Assembly: GCA_045542755.1 (NCBI GenBank)
Contig: JAZQLP010000056.1
Span: forward strand, 1-10,639
DNA: 10,639 nt
Direction: 5' to 3'
From: JAZQLP01 sp045542755
GTDB lineage: Bacteria > Bacillota > Clostridia > Oscillospirales > UBA644
Part shown: one piece after another, positions 1 to 7,116 of the stretch
How positions within the stretch are numbered: the stretch's first letter is position 1
How the letters are laid out: each line of letters begins with the position of its first letter
The notes under the pieces: generated by a model
The model's database searches: none
Told to the model about the DNA's origin: nothing
The model's input: only the letters and a program-made list of their open reading frames with translations
Made by a program: the position numbers and the translations under genes

Positions 1-396
1 GCCATTGCAGGTGTAATGGCTATGCGCCCACGTGTTCTTATTCTTGACGAGCCTACGGCAGGTCTTGATCCCAAAGGCCGTGACGATATACTGGCCGGCA
101 TAAAGTACTATCACGATACTACAGGTGCTGCGGTAATTCTCGTTTCCCACAGTATGGAGGACGTCGCCCATTTTGCGTCAAGGGTTGCCGTAATGCATCA
201 AGGAAAGCTTGTTATGTGCGGTACCAAGGAAGAGATTTTTTCTAATTCCGAAACCCTGGTATCCATTGGTCTTGACGTGCCTCAGATAACCCGCATACTC
301 ATGGCTCTTAACTGTGAGGGGTATAGCTTCGACACCTCTGTTTATACTGTTGAGGGCGTTGCGTCGGAGATAGTGAAATATTTGAATAGGAAATAA
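1..396 (+). CDS. ecfA2: EcfA2, ECF transporter ATP-binding subunit (5'-truncated by window)
   Basis: This is the C-terminal part of an ABC ATPase that powers energy-coupling factor (ECF) uptake of vitamins or metal ions; it works at the cytoplasmic face with a partner ATPase and the EcfT membrane subunit. Frame 1 is open from the first base, and the visible part begins just after where the LSGGQ signature should lie (AIAGVMAMRP). It contains Walker B (VLILDEP), the D-loop (AGLDPKGR) and the switch histidine (LVSHSMEDV). The DEPTAGLDPKGR form is typical of EcfA2; EcfA1 usually has a DEATSMLDP-like sequence. Walker A and the signature lie upstream of the window. The tail, rich in hydrophobic helix with a GLDVPQITR segment, fits the EcfA C-terminal region that contacts EcfT. 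The stop lies 6 bp before ecfT, so the two are clearly co-transcribed. The substrate cannot be told because no S-component is visible. Confidence 0.95.
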   Translation, partial: AIAGVMAMRPRVLILDEPTAGLDPKGRDDILAGIKYYHDTTGAAVILVSHSMEDVAHFASRVAVMHQGKLVMCGTKEEIFSNSETLVSIGLDVPQITRILMALNCEGYSFDTSVYTVEGVASEIVKYLNRK

Positions 397-402
397 TTCA
401 AA

Positions 403-1221
403 ATGCTTAAAGATATTACTCTCGGACAGTTTTTCCCCGGAAATTCTGTTCTGCACAAACTTGACCCACGTGCAAAGATCGTGCTGTTGATAATGTACAT
501 TGTTGCATTGTTTATGGCTGATAATTTTATAGCGTACGCTTTGATGGCCGTGGTGACGGTGGCGCTTGTGATTGCATCACAGATACCAATAAAGCTCTAT
601 CTTCGCGGCTTAAAGCCACTGTTGATAATTATTTGCTTTACGGCTGTGCTGAACATCTTTTATTCCAACGGCAACGTTTTAGTATCCTTTTGGATATTTA
701 AGATAACCGACGTGGGTATTTATAACGCAGTTACTATGGTGTCGAGAATAATGATGCTGGTAATTACCACATCAATGCTTACCTATACCACGTCTCCCAT
801 AGTTTTGACAGGCGGTCTTGAAAGATTGCTCGCTCCGCTTAAGGTTATTAAGGTTCCCGTTCATGAGTTTGCCATGATGATGACCATAGCGTTGAGATTT
901 ATTCCCACTCTTCTTGAGGAAACTGAGAAGATAATGAATGCCCAAAAGGCCCGTGGTGCCGATTTTGAAACGGGAGGCATTATAAAAAGAGCCAAGGCCC
1001 TTATTCCCATACTGATACCCCTTTTTGTTTCCGCATTCAGACGCGCCGATGAACTTGCAACGGCTATGGAATGTCGGTGCTATAACGGTGAGGGTAAAGG
1101 GCGAACTCATCTGGTACAGTACAGAATGAAGCTTTCCGATTACGTTGCTTTCGTTCTGGTAGGTATTCTTATTGTTGGAATAGTTGTTATCGGTAAACTT
1201 GAAATCGGTGCGATGTTATGA
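403..1221 (+). CDS. ecfT: EcfT, ECF transporter transmembrane coupling subunit
   Basis: This 272-residue integral membrane protein joins the EcfA1/EcfA2 ATPases to exchangeable substrate-binding S-components in group II ECF transporters. It has about five hydrophobic segments (near residues 24-40, 43-62, 72-90, 110-132 and 247-266). It also has the two cytoplasmic coupling motifs of the family: AQKARGADF at 180-188, and AMECRCYNGEGKGRT from 221. In the second motif the ARG-type triplet is replaced by CRC; from memory, related forms occur in other Firmicutes, so I do not read it as a defect. The N-terminal segment (LGQFFPGNSVLHKLDPRAKI) is also typical of the family. The start is set by an AGGA at 388-391, about 11 nt upstream. 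The gene follows ecfA2 by 6 bp and its stop overlaps the truA start by 4 bp (ATGA), which suggests translational coupling. Confidence 0.95.
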   Translation: MLKDITLGQFFPGNSVLHKLDPRAKIVLLIMYIVALFMADNFIAYALMAVVTVALVIASQIPIKLYLRGLKPLLIIICFTAVLNIFYSNGNVLVSFWIFKITDVGIYNAVTMVSRIMMLVITTSMLTYTTSPIVLTGGLERLLAPLKVIKVPVHEFAMMMTIALRFIPTLLEETEKIMNAQKARGADFETGGIIKRAKALIPILIPLFVSAFRRADELATAMECRCYNGEGKGRTHLVQYRMKLSDYVAFVLVGILIVGIVVIGKLEIGAML

Positions 1222-1952
1222 AGAATTACGCAGTAAATATCTCCTATAAGGGTACCGACTTTTGCGGGTATCAGCTCCAACCCAATGCCAGAACGGTGGC
1301 AGGGGAGATTCGCAAGGCTCTCGGTGAGCTTTGCGGAGAGTATACAGATCTTGCGGGCTGCAGCAGAACCGACAGCGGCGTGCACGCAAACGATTACTGT
1401 TTTTCTTTTAAGACCGAAAAGGCGTTGACGCCTGAGATCGTTGTGAAGGCGCTTAACAATAAACTGCCTTCCGACGTAAGGATTAAATCCTGCTGTTATG
1501 TGGCAGATGACTTTCACGCAAGATATAGTGTTAAGTCCAAAGAGTATCTTTACGTTATATATAATTCCGAGGTTGATTCTCCTTTTTACTCCGATTATGC
1601 CTTGTTTTATCCCAAAAAGCTTGACATAGACAAGCTTAATATGGCGGCTCAAAGATTCGTTGGAAAACATGATTTTTCAGCTTTTAAGGCCGCGGGGTCA
1701 AAGGACGTTGATCCTGTCCGCACGGTGTATAGCGCAGGGTTTGAGCGTAAAGGCGACGTGGTGGAGTTTCGTATTTCGGCTGACGGATTTTTGTATAAGA
1801 TGGTAAGGCTTACCGTTGGGTGCTTACTCAAGGTGGCCGAAGGAAAGCTGAATCCCGAAGATATAGATACCATGCTTGTAACGGGCAAGAATATATTGCC
1901 CTATACGGCAGAGGCAAAAGGTTTGTTCCTTAATAAGGTGTTTTATGAATGA
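1218..1952 (+). CDS. truA: TruA, tRNA pseudouridine(38-40) synthase
   Basis: This 244-residue cytoplasmic enzyme converts uridines 38, 39 and 40 in the anticodon arm of many tRNAs to pseudouridine. The catalytic motif is seen as GCSRTDSGVHA, placing the nucleophilic aspartate at residue 52. The N-terminal segment NISYKGTDFCGYQ is the usual TruA opening, with GYQ in place of the commoner GWQ. The HDFSAFKAAGS motif and the C-terminal FLYKMVRLTVGCLLKV segment are also typical. The length matches bacterial TruA. Its ATG lies inside the last codons of ecfT (ATGA overlap). The ecfA-ecfT-truA order is a common conserved arrangement in Firmicutes, often downstream of ribosomal-protein genes. The 3' end overlaps the next gene by 8 bp. 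No key residue is missing. Confidence 0.97.
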   Translation: MKNYAVNISYKGTDFCGYQLQPNARTVAGEIRKALGELCGEYTDLAGCSRTDSGVHANDYCFSFKTEKALTPEIVVKALNNKLPSDVRIKSCCYVADDFHARYSVKSKEYLYVIYNSEVDSPFYSDYALFYPKKLDIDKLNMAAQRFVGKHDFSAFKAAGSKDVDPVRTVYSAGFERKGDVVEFRISADGFLYKMVRLTVGCLLKVAEGKLNPEDIDTMLVTGKNILPYTAEAKGLFLNKVFYE

Positions 1953-3090
1953 AAAGAGATTAAAACAACTTAATATTGCAAAAAAACTGTTTTTGGTAAC
2001 CTTGATTTTATACATAGCAGTATTTTTTATGATGAATTCACCATTACTTACGGGGGATAATATCGGCAGATTCTTTTTTAACGTAAAGTCTGCTGTTACC
2101 GAGGATATTCCCGAGGACGGCACGGTACGGTTTGAGGAATCGTCTAAAAATACGCTCTCTGTTTTCAAGGACGGATTGGTTATTCTTTCCCAAAAAACTG
2201 TGTCTGTGTATAGCCGAAACAATATACTCATGTCGGAGTTTTACGTTAATTTTTCTTCACCCGTGTTAAAGCAGTCAGATAACTACGTGTTAAGCTTTGA
2301 TAGGGGAGATACTTCTATTTGCCTTTCGGATAGTTTCAAGGTCGTTGCAACCAAGAATTTTTCCGAGAAGATAATAACCGCAACGGTGAGTGATGACGGA
2401 TACGTGGCCGTTGTAACCGAAACTTACGGGTACAAAGCAAAGGTTACCGTTCTTAACCGAAACTTACAGGAGCTCTACTACTGGTATTCGTCAAAAACCA
2501 ACGTTGTTGACGTTATTTTCTCCACTTCGAACGTCATATCTGTTATCGGTATCGTTCCCGATTATGAAAACATTGATATAGTGGTTCACAGAATAAACTT
2601 CCGTACAGGAGAAGAACAGAAAACCTATTCGATTCCCGATTCTTTCCCCCTTGCAATAAAGCAAAAGGATGATAATTCCATTGAGATTATATCCGATAGC
2701 GGTATATACTCTGTAAGAAATGACGGTTACAGACCAATCTATCAGTACATAAATACCGATATCGACTACTATTGGCAGGACGAACATAATACCATATTTT
2801 CAACTACCGTAAATGCCGCTGAAAAGATTTGCTCCGTAGAGGCTATTTCTCCTACGGGAAATATACTTTTCAGACGTAATTATAATGATATAAAGTCTGT
2901 CGTTTGTTATTACGAGGTTTTCCTTGTTCTTGCAGAAGACCGCCTTTACGTTCTTGATAATACGGGTACGGAGCTTTATTCTGTTGAGGTTCCTTCGTCA
3001 TCCAACGGCATTGAAGCCAGCAGAGACGCTTTGTACGTTACGGGCGCGTCTTTTGCTAAGCGTATAGATATTTCCAAAGCATTTTCTTAA
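1945..3090 (+). CDS. DUF5711-like membrane-anchored beta-propeller protein
   Basis: This 381-residue protein has a short basic N-terminus, one hydrophobic segment at about residues 14-33, and then a long region with no further membrane segments, so it is probably a signal-anchored extracytoplasmic protein. The rest is rich in short beta-strand patterns. Recurrent units such as DRLYVLDNTGTELYSVEV (near residues 333-350) and DDGYVAVVTETYGYKAKVTV resemble PQQ/WD40-type propeller blades. The layout, length and position beside a CvpA-family gene fit the DUF5711 family known from Clostridia; that assignment is from memory of the family and no search was run. There are no catalytic motifs I recognise. 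It starts 8 bp inside truA, with AAGG at 1935-1938 as a likely ribosome-binding site, so it belongs to the same transcript. The function is unknown; a sensing or scaffolding role at the cell surface is only a guess. Confidence 0.8.
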   Translation: MNEKRLKQLNIAKKLFLVTLILYIAVFFMMNSPLLTGDNIGRFFFNVKSAVTEDIPEDGTVRFEESSKNTLSVFKDGLVILSQKTVSVYSRNNILMSEFYVNFSSPVLKQSDNYVLSFDRGDTSICLSDSFKVVATKNFSEKIITATVSDDGYVAVVTETYGYKAKVTVLNRNLQELYYWYSSKTNVVDVIFSTSNVISVIGIVPDYENIDIVVHRINFRTGEEQKTYSIPDSFPLAIKQKDDNSIEIISDSGIYSVRNDGYRPIYQYINTDIDYYWQDEHNTIFSTTVNAAEKICSVEAISPTGNILFRRNYNDIKSVVCYYEVFLVLAEDRLYVLDNTGTELYSVEVPSSSNGIEASRDALYVTGASFAKRIDISKAFS

Positions 3091-3144
3091 TCAACATAAT
3101 AACCCAACACAACACAGCATAATTATTGAAAGGATAAACGAATT

Positions 3145-3894
3145 ATGGAGTTGGCTATTTCCGCCGCAATAGATATTGCGATAGTTCTTTTATTTATTAT
3201 CGTTGCAAAAAGATACTCCGACCTAGGACTTATCAGGTCTATTATCGGTCTTTTGGGTAACGTTGCCGCTTTGGTGGTTGCCGTTATTTTCTCTGCTCAG
3301 TTAGGTACTTATATTAACTCTAACTATGTCAGAGAGCCCATGCAGCAATGGTTTATAAATTCACTTTCTCCCACAGCCTCCGATACGGATGCTTTGCTTG
3401 GAGATTTGGATTTTGACGGACTTTTTGTGGACAGACCCGAATATTTCGTCAATACCCTTGAATTCCTCAATGTGGACGTTGATACTGCTCTTCAGCAGTA
3501 CGATGCGTATAAGCTTAACGGCGAGGAGCAGGCGAGAGCTGCTATTGTAAATACCCTGACTGCTCCCGTAGCTTCTGCTGTCAGCAGGGTTATCGCATTC
3601 GTTATTATATTCATACTGGCAAAGATTGCCGTAAAGATACTTTGGTGGGTATCTGACGTTATAATAAACGTGCCAATAGTTAAGCATTTTGACCGATTGG
3701 GCGGTACCCTTATCGGTATAGTAGCCGCAGTATTGCTTACTCTTGTTTCGGTTGCGGTTATTAATATAAGTTTTTCATATCTGCTAAAAGATATGACAGT
3801 GACACAAAAGCAAGAGATAGTTGACAGAACGGTTATTTACCGCAATATAGACAAGATAAATCCCCTTAATTCCGTGTTTGACGCGTGGAATTAA
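3145..3894 (+). CDS. CvpA-family integral membrane protein
   Basis: This 249-residue protein has four hydrophobic segments, near residues 4-21, 33-52, 147-165 and 186-212. A soluble, acidic region of about 90 residues lies between the second and third. The first segment starts with an acidic residue in the helix (AAIDIAIVLLFII) and is followed by a basic loop and a glycine-rich second helix (RSIIGLLGNVAALVVAVIF), a pattern typical of CvpA/colicin V production family proteins. The third and fourth helices (AFVIIFILAKIAVKIL and LGGTLIGIVAAVLLTLVSV) match the family C-terminal part. CvpA proteins are linked with envelope maintenance, but their molecular role is unresolved. AAAGGA at 3129-3134 is a good ribosome-binding site 10 nt before the ATG. 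The gene lies 54 bp after the DUF5711-like gene, and the pairing suggests a shared envelope function. The enlarged loop is noted, but its length range in relatives is not known to me. Confidence 0.82.
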   Translation: MELAISAAIDIAIVLLFIIVAKRYSDLGLIRSIIGLLGNVAALVVAVIFSAQLGTYINSNYVREPMQQWFINSLSPTASDTDALLGDLDFDGLFVDRPEYFVNTLEFLNVDVDTALQQYDAYKLNGEEQARAAIVNTLTAPVASAVSRVIAFVIIFILAKIAVKILWWVSDVIINVPIVKHFDRLGGTLIGIVAAVLLTLVSVAVINISFSYLLKDMTVTQKQEIVDRTVIYRNIDKINPLNSVFDAWN

Positions 3895-3928
3895 ATAATA
3901 CCATTGAGAAAGAGAACAAGAAGAAGAT

Positions 3929-6238
3929 ATGAATTTTCAGCTTTGTACAAGATGTAAAAAGCATTATGCAATAATGAACGTGACAAAGGTTGAGGGTGAC
4001 AAAGTCACTAACGAATATCTTTGCGCAAAATGTGCCAAGGAAATGGGGCTTAAGGTTGGAAATATGTCTATGGATATGATAGACACCAGTGACGAAGCCC
4101 TTGAGGCCATGGACGAGCAGATAAAAACTGCCGCCGATATGCTTGCTGATCCCGATGCTGCCGAGGAACTTAAGAAGGACTTTGCCAGCTCTTTCGATAC
4201 TATGAAAAGTCTGCTTTCAAGACCCCGCGACGATAAAAGCGGCCTGTCTGAGCAGGGAGATTCCGATGTCGGAAAGCATGGTAATACCAAGGAAACCAAT
4301 ACCGAAAAACAGCAGAGAGAACAGTCAAAGTATCTTGAGCAGTACTGTCTTTGTCTTACCCGTAAAGCAAGGGAAAATAAGCTCGATGACGTTGTGGGTC
4401 GTGACAGAGAGATATTCCGCGTTATTCAGATTCTCTGCCGTAGAACTAAGAACAATCCCTGTCTTATCGGTGAACCCGGTGTGGGAAAAACTGCTATTGC
4501 CGAGGGTATTGCCATTAAAATAGCCCGTAAGGAAGTCCCCGAAAAGCTTATTAATAAAGAACTCTATCTTCTTGACCTTACCGCTTTGGTTGCGGGTACC
4601 CAGTTCAGAGGTCAGTTTGAAAGTAGAGTAAAGGGTCTTATTGAAGAGGTTAAAAAACGCGGCAACGTTATTCTCGTTATTGACGAAGTTCATAATCTCG
4701 TTGCTACGGGTGACTCTGAGGGTACTATGTCTGCGGCCAATATGATGAAGCCTGCTCTTTCAAGAGGGGATATTCAGGTTATAGGCGCAACAACTCTCAA
4801 TGAATACAGAAAGTATATTGAAAAGGATTCTGCACTTGAACGCAGATTCCAGCCTGTTACCGTTGATGAACCCTCCATCTCCGAGGCTACCGAAATGCTT
4901 AAAGGCATTAAGGGGTACTACGAGAATTTCCATAAAATAAAGATTCCTATGTTGGTGGTGCAGAAAGCCGTTGAGCTTTCCGAGCGATATATTACCGACC
5001 GTTTTCTTCCCGATAAAGCCATCGACCTTATAGACGAGGCTTGTTCTAATTCGGTTCTTAAAAACCCCGTCTATGATAAGTTGGCCAGGGTTGATATGGC
5101 TTTGGTTGAAATAAGAGAAAAAATAGAAGCCATAGAAACAAAAGAGGAGAGGGCGGAAGAGGATTATATGCTCCTTGCCGAGCTCAAATCCGACGAGCTT
5201 AAGCGCAAAGAAGAGCAGAAGAGTCTTCAGATGGTAGTGGATTCAACATCCGTTACCGTTGACGACCTCTATGCGGTAATAGAGCTGTGGACTGCCATTC
5301 CCGCTTCAAAGATAAGCGAGGGTGAAACCGAGAAGCTTAAAAATCTCAAGACTAATCTCTCCCGCAGAATAGTGGGGCAGGATAGAGCAATAGAGGCCAT
5401 TTCAGCCGCTGTTAAGAGGGGGCGAATAAGCATTATTCCCAGAAAACGTCCCGTGTCCTTTATCCTCACAGGGCCTACCGGCGTAGGTAAGACCGAGCTT
5501 GTTAAGCTTTTGTCCAAGGAGCTTTTCGATTCTCCCGAAACCCTTATTCGTCTTGATATGAGCGAATTTATGGAAAAGCATTCCGTTTCCAGAATAATAG
5601 GCTCACCTCCGGGATACGTGGGATATGATGAGGCGGGTCAGCTTACCGAGAAAATAAGAAGAAAGCCCTATTCTGTAGTGCTTTTTGATGAAATAGAAAA
5701 GGCTCACCCCGACGTTCTCAATATACTTCTTCAGATACTTGATGACGGCACCATAACCGATGCCCATGGCGTAAAGGTTTCATTTGAGCATACACTTATA
5801 GTAATGACATCTAATGCCGGTTCTAACATAAAGGGCACCTCTGCAGGATTTAATAAGACTGAGGCGGAGCTTTCCGAAGCTAAGGCCAAAAAGGCTCTCG
5901 GAGAATTTCTCCGTCCCGAATTCTTGAACCGTGTAGACGAAATAATAGTTTTTGATCCTCTGGGTAAAGAACTTTTCCCCGATATAGTTAAAATATATTT
6001 GCAGGATCTTAAGGACGGTTTTGCGGAGAAGGAAATATCCTTTGGGTATACCGAAGAAGCACTTGCTTTACTTGCAGATAAATCTTATAGCCGTGAATAC
6101 GGTGCAAGAAACGTAAGGCGTGTGGTTCAGAAAGAGATTGAGGACAGAGTGGTTAACGCTATCTGCGACGGAAATATGACCGTAAGCGGCGTTAACGTAG
6201 ATGCCGAAAACGGCGAAATCAAAATCACCCTTACCTGA
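3929..6238 (+). CDS. clpE: ClpE/ClpC-type AAA+ unfoldase with N-terminal zinc finger
   Basis: This 769-residue Hsp100 ATPase unfolds proteins and is expected to feed them to ClpP in cytoplasmic quality control. The N-terminus has an McsA-like four-cysteine zinc finger (C6-x2-C9 and C32-x2-C35), not the Clp-N double repeat of ClpC, which points to ClpE. A roughly 90-residue polar, charged linker follows. The first AAA module has Walker A GEPGVGKT (181-188), Walker B with D252-E253, and an ALERRF arginine-finger region. A short middle domain (about 385-435) includes a UVR-like stretch (EEDYMLLAELKSDELKRKEE). The second AAA module has Walker A GPTGVGKT (515-522) and Walker B D587-E588. A small hydrophobic tripeptide AGF (639-641) sits where the (L/I/V)GF ClpP-docking loop is expected. 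Both ATPase sites look intact. It is about 70 residues longer than B. subtilis ClpE (about 699, from memory), mostly in the linker. No CtsR-type operator is seen upstream. The ribosome-binding site is weak (AAGAAG just before the ATG). Confidence 0.93.
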   Translation: MNFQLCTRCKKHYAIMNVTKVEGDKVTNEYLCAKCAKEMGLKVGNMSMDMIDTSDEALEAMDEQIKTAADMLADPDAAEELKKDFASSFDTMKSLLSRPRDDKSGLSEQGDSDVGKHGNTKETNTEKQQREQSKYLEQYCLCLTRKARENKLDDVVGRDREIFRVIQILCRRTKNNPCLIGEPGVGKTAIAEGIAIKIARKEVPEKLINKELYLLDLTALVAGTQFRGQFESRVKGLIEEVKKRGNVILVIDEVHNLVATGDSEGTMSAANMMKPALSRGDIQVIGATTLNEYRKYIEKDSALERRFQPVTVDEPSISEATEMLKGIKGYYENFHKIKIPMLVVQKAVELSERYITDRFLPDKAIDLIDEACSNSVLKNPVYDKLARVDMALVEIREKIEAIETKEERAEEDYMLLAELKSDELKRKEEQKSLQMVVDSTSVTVDDLYAVIELWTAIPASKISEGETEKLKNLKTNLSRRIVGQDRAIEAISAAVKRGRISIIPRKRPVSFILTGPTGVGKTELVKLLSKELFDSPETLIRLDMSEFMEKHSVSRIIGSPPGYVGYDEAGQLTEKIRRKPYSVVLFDEIEKAHPDVLNILLQILDDGTITDAHGVKVSFEHTLIVMTSNAGSNIKGTSAGFNKTEAELSEAKAKKALGEFLRPEFLNRVDEIIVFDPLGKELFPDIVKIYLQDLKDGFAEKEISFGYTEEALALLADKSYSREYGARNVRRVVQKEIEDRVVNAICDGNMTVSGVNVDAENGEIKITLT

Positions 6239-6247
6239 AAGTGAGAT

Positions 6248-6252
6248 GGAGG
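6248..6252 (+). promoter_or_regulatory. Ribosome-binding site setting the start of the BlaI-type gene
   Basis: A perfect GGAGG lies 6 nt before the ATG at 6259. It decides against the in-frame GTG at 6241, which would place this Shine-Dalgarno inside the coding region and add six residues (MRWRIV) that do not belong to the family N-terminus. Confidence 0.85.
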
Positions 6253-6258
6253 ATTGTT

Positions 6259-6612
6259 ATGAGTATCAGCGAAGCCGAATTCAGTATAATGGAACTTATC
6301 TGGGCAAACGGTGGTACTATGCAGGCAAAGGATATAGCTGTTTCTCTGAACAGAAGTATCGCATTGTCAGCTACGACCGTTTACACGATGATTTCAAGAC
6401 TCATTAAAAAGAATGTTATCCGTAGGGTAGACCCGGGATTTTATTGCACGGCCAACATCACCAAGGAAGAGGTTATGCAAAAGGATACCGATCATCTGAT
6501 AACAAAGCTTTACGACGGGTCGGTATACGATCTCATACTCTACTGCATTAAGACTGACAGAATGTCTGAAAACGAAAAAATAAGACTGAAACGTCTTGTA
6601 AAAGACCTTTAG
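6259..6612 (+). CDS. BlaI/MecI/CopY-type winged-helix transcriptional repressor
   Basis: This 117-residue protein is a predicted DNA-binding repressor of the BlaI/MecI family, whose members act as dimers on inverted-repeat operators. The N-terminus (ISEAEFSIMELIWANGG) is the typical first helix of the family. It is followed by KDIAVSLNRSIALSATTVYTMISRLIKK, where TTVYTMISRLIKK is the recognition-helix signature, and then by a wing ending in FYCTANI. The C-terminal helices would form the dimer interface. Length matches the family (about 120-130). It begins 20 bp after the ClpE-like gene and ends 27 bp before a small membrane protein gene. No BlaR1/MecR1-type sensor peptidase is encoded in the window, so it is an orphan regulator here and its signal is unknown. 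Autoregulation or control of the adjacent small gene is plausible but not shown: I found no clear TACA-N2-TGTA operator in the flanking non-coding bases. Confidence 0.9.
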   Translation: MSISEAEFSIMELIWANGGTMQAKDIAVSLNRSIALSATTVYTMISRLIKKNVIRRVDPGFYCTANITKEEVMQKDTDHLITKLYDGSVYDLILYCIKTDRMSENEKIRLKRLVKDL

Positions 6613-6639
6613 TATATAAATTTAAAAGGAGATTTTATC

Positions 6640-6897
6640 ATGGAAAAGCTCGCAAAATTTTTCCCCATCAACAACCGCGTAAAGAAGGGTAATGTCGGTT
6701 CTCTTGTAGTTACTATCATTATCTACATCGTTCTTCCCGTTGTTCTCGGTATTGTTACCGGCCTTATCGACCTCATTCTCGGCGGTATCCCCGTTATCGG
6801 CGCTCTCGTCACTTGGGTGCTCGGCGTTGTATCTTCCCTTATTGGTTTGTACTGCCTTATCGGTATCATTCTTGCTGTTGTTGACTACGTAAAATAA
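6640..6897 (+). CDS. Small hydrophobic two-helix membrane protein
   Basis: This 85-residue protein is not one I recognise. A short polar N-terminus (MEKLAKFFPINNRVKKGN) is followed by two long hydrophobic segments (about 20-46 and 50-82) rich in Gly, Val, Ile and Leu, with one Asp in a helix (GLIDLILGG) and a terminal DYVK. This predicts a helical hairpin in the membrane. Its ribosome-binding site is very strong (AAAGGAG at 6625-6631, 8 nt before ATG). Codon use differs from its neighbours: of 14 Ile codons 9 are ATC, 5 ATT and none ATA, whereas ATA is common in the upstream genes. That pattern suggests high expression. It is followed within 16 bp by a strong hairpin terminator and preceded by a BlaI-type repressor gene. 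Function unknown; a small stress-related envelope protein is one possibility. Confidence 0.85.
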   Translation: MEKLAKFFPINNRVKKGNVGSLVVTIIIYIVLPVVLGIVTGLIDLILGGIPVIGALVTWVLGVVSSLIGLYCLIGIILAVVDYVK

Positions 6898-6912
6898 TTA
6901 AAAACAGTACAT

Positions 6913-6956
6913 AATTCTGCCGGGGTTTCTTGGGAAACTCCGGCAGAATTCATTTT
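6913..6956 (+). terminator. Rho-independent terminator closing the left gene block
   Basis: An inverted repeat pairs 6913-6929 with 6934-6950 in a 17-bp stem with a single G-U wobble and a TTGG loop. The stem ends in AATT and runs into CATTTT, giving a short U-rich tail. It begins 16 bp after the small membrane protein stop. The stem is strong, but the T tract is broken by one C, so termination is likely yet possibly incomplete. Confidence 0.85.
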
Positions 6957-6980
6957 GGGCAAAAATGCTTGTGACTATTA

Positions 6981-7020
6981 TTGAATTTTTATATAAATAT
7001 AATAAAATATAGCAAAAAAC
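6981..7020 (+). promoter_or_regulatory. AT-rich tract upstream of the tmcAL promoter (possible UP element)
   Basis: Only 4 of these 40 bases are G or C. The tract ends just before the -35 hexamer at 7023, the position of an UP element that would bind the RNA polymerase alpha subunit. It also contains a perfect TATAAT at 6998-7003, but no acceptable -35 stands 16-18 bp upstream, so I do not call a second promoter. Confidence 0.4.
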
Positions 7021-7022
7021 TC

Positions 7023-7051
7023 TTGATTTTTCTCCGTGTTTATAGTATACT
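7023..7051 (+). promoter_or_regulatory. Sigma-A-type promoter for tmcAL and downstream genes
   Basis: TTGATT at 7023-7028 (4 of 6 to TTGACA) and TATACT at 7046-7051 (5 of 6 to TATAAT) are separated by exactly 17 bp. This lies in the only sizeable intergenic space, downstream of a terminator and upstream of a co-directional gene. Transcription would start near 7058, giving a leader of about 59 nt. The -10 lies within the palindrome AGTATACT (7044-7051), which may be chance. Confidence 0.75.
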
Positions 7052-7067
7052 GATAGAGGTGTAACTT

Positions 7068-7108
7068 TGGGCATTGTTGCCTATTGGTATTTGAAAATAA
7101 ATACGGAG
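7068..7108 (+). promoter_or_regulatory. tmcAL leader with two small inverted repeats and the ribosome-binding site
   Basis: GGAG at 7105-7108 lies 8 nt before the ATG at 7117 and sets that start. Directly upstream GTATTT (7087-7092) and AAATAC (7099-7104) form a 6-bp inverted repeat with a 6-nt loop. Before it, 7068-7073 and 7078-7083 pair as a 6-bp stem with one wobble. Both are weak and AT-rich or short, and I do not recognise a riboswitch. Confidence 0.35.
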
Positions 7109-7116
7109 AATCGGAC

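Noticed and set aside
1140..1670. A 176-codon minus-strand open frame opposite ecfT and truA
   Set aside because: It overlaps the two clearly identified genes and its product has no recognisable motif.
3821..3851. TTGACA followed by TATAGA as a possible promoter for the ClpE-like gene
   Set aside because: The spacing is 19 bp, the -10 matches only 4 of 6, and both lie in the end of the CvpA-family coding region.
3946..3956. TACA-AGA-TGTA, considered as a BlaI-type operator
   Set aside because: The spacer is 3 nt where known operators have 2, and the bases encode the CxxC of the zinc finger, which explains the pattern.
3980..4004. Direct repeat GTGACAAAG twice, considered as a CtsR-type operator
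   Set aside because: The spacing of 16 bp and the repeat sequence do not match the CtsR heptad, and the bases encode conserved-looking finger residues inside the gene.
6241..6258. GTG start adding six residues to the BlaI-type protein
   Set aside because: The GGAGG at 6248-6252 is well placed for the ATG at 6259 and would be inside the coding region if GTG were used.
6998..7003. Perfect TATAAT as a second promoter before tmcAL
   Set aside because: No acceptable -35 hexamer lies 16-18 bp upstream and there is no extended -10; AT-rich sequence makes such a match likely by chance.
7084..7116. TTG start adding eleven residues to TmcAL
   Set aside because: No ribosome-binding site precedes it, and the conserved N-terminus starts at the ATG at 7117, which has a good one.
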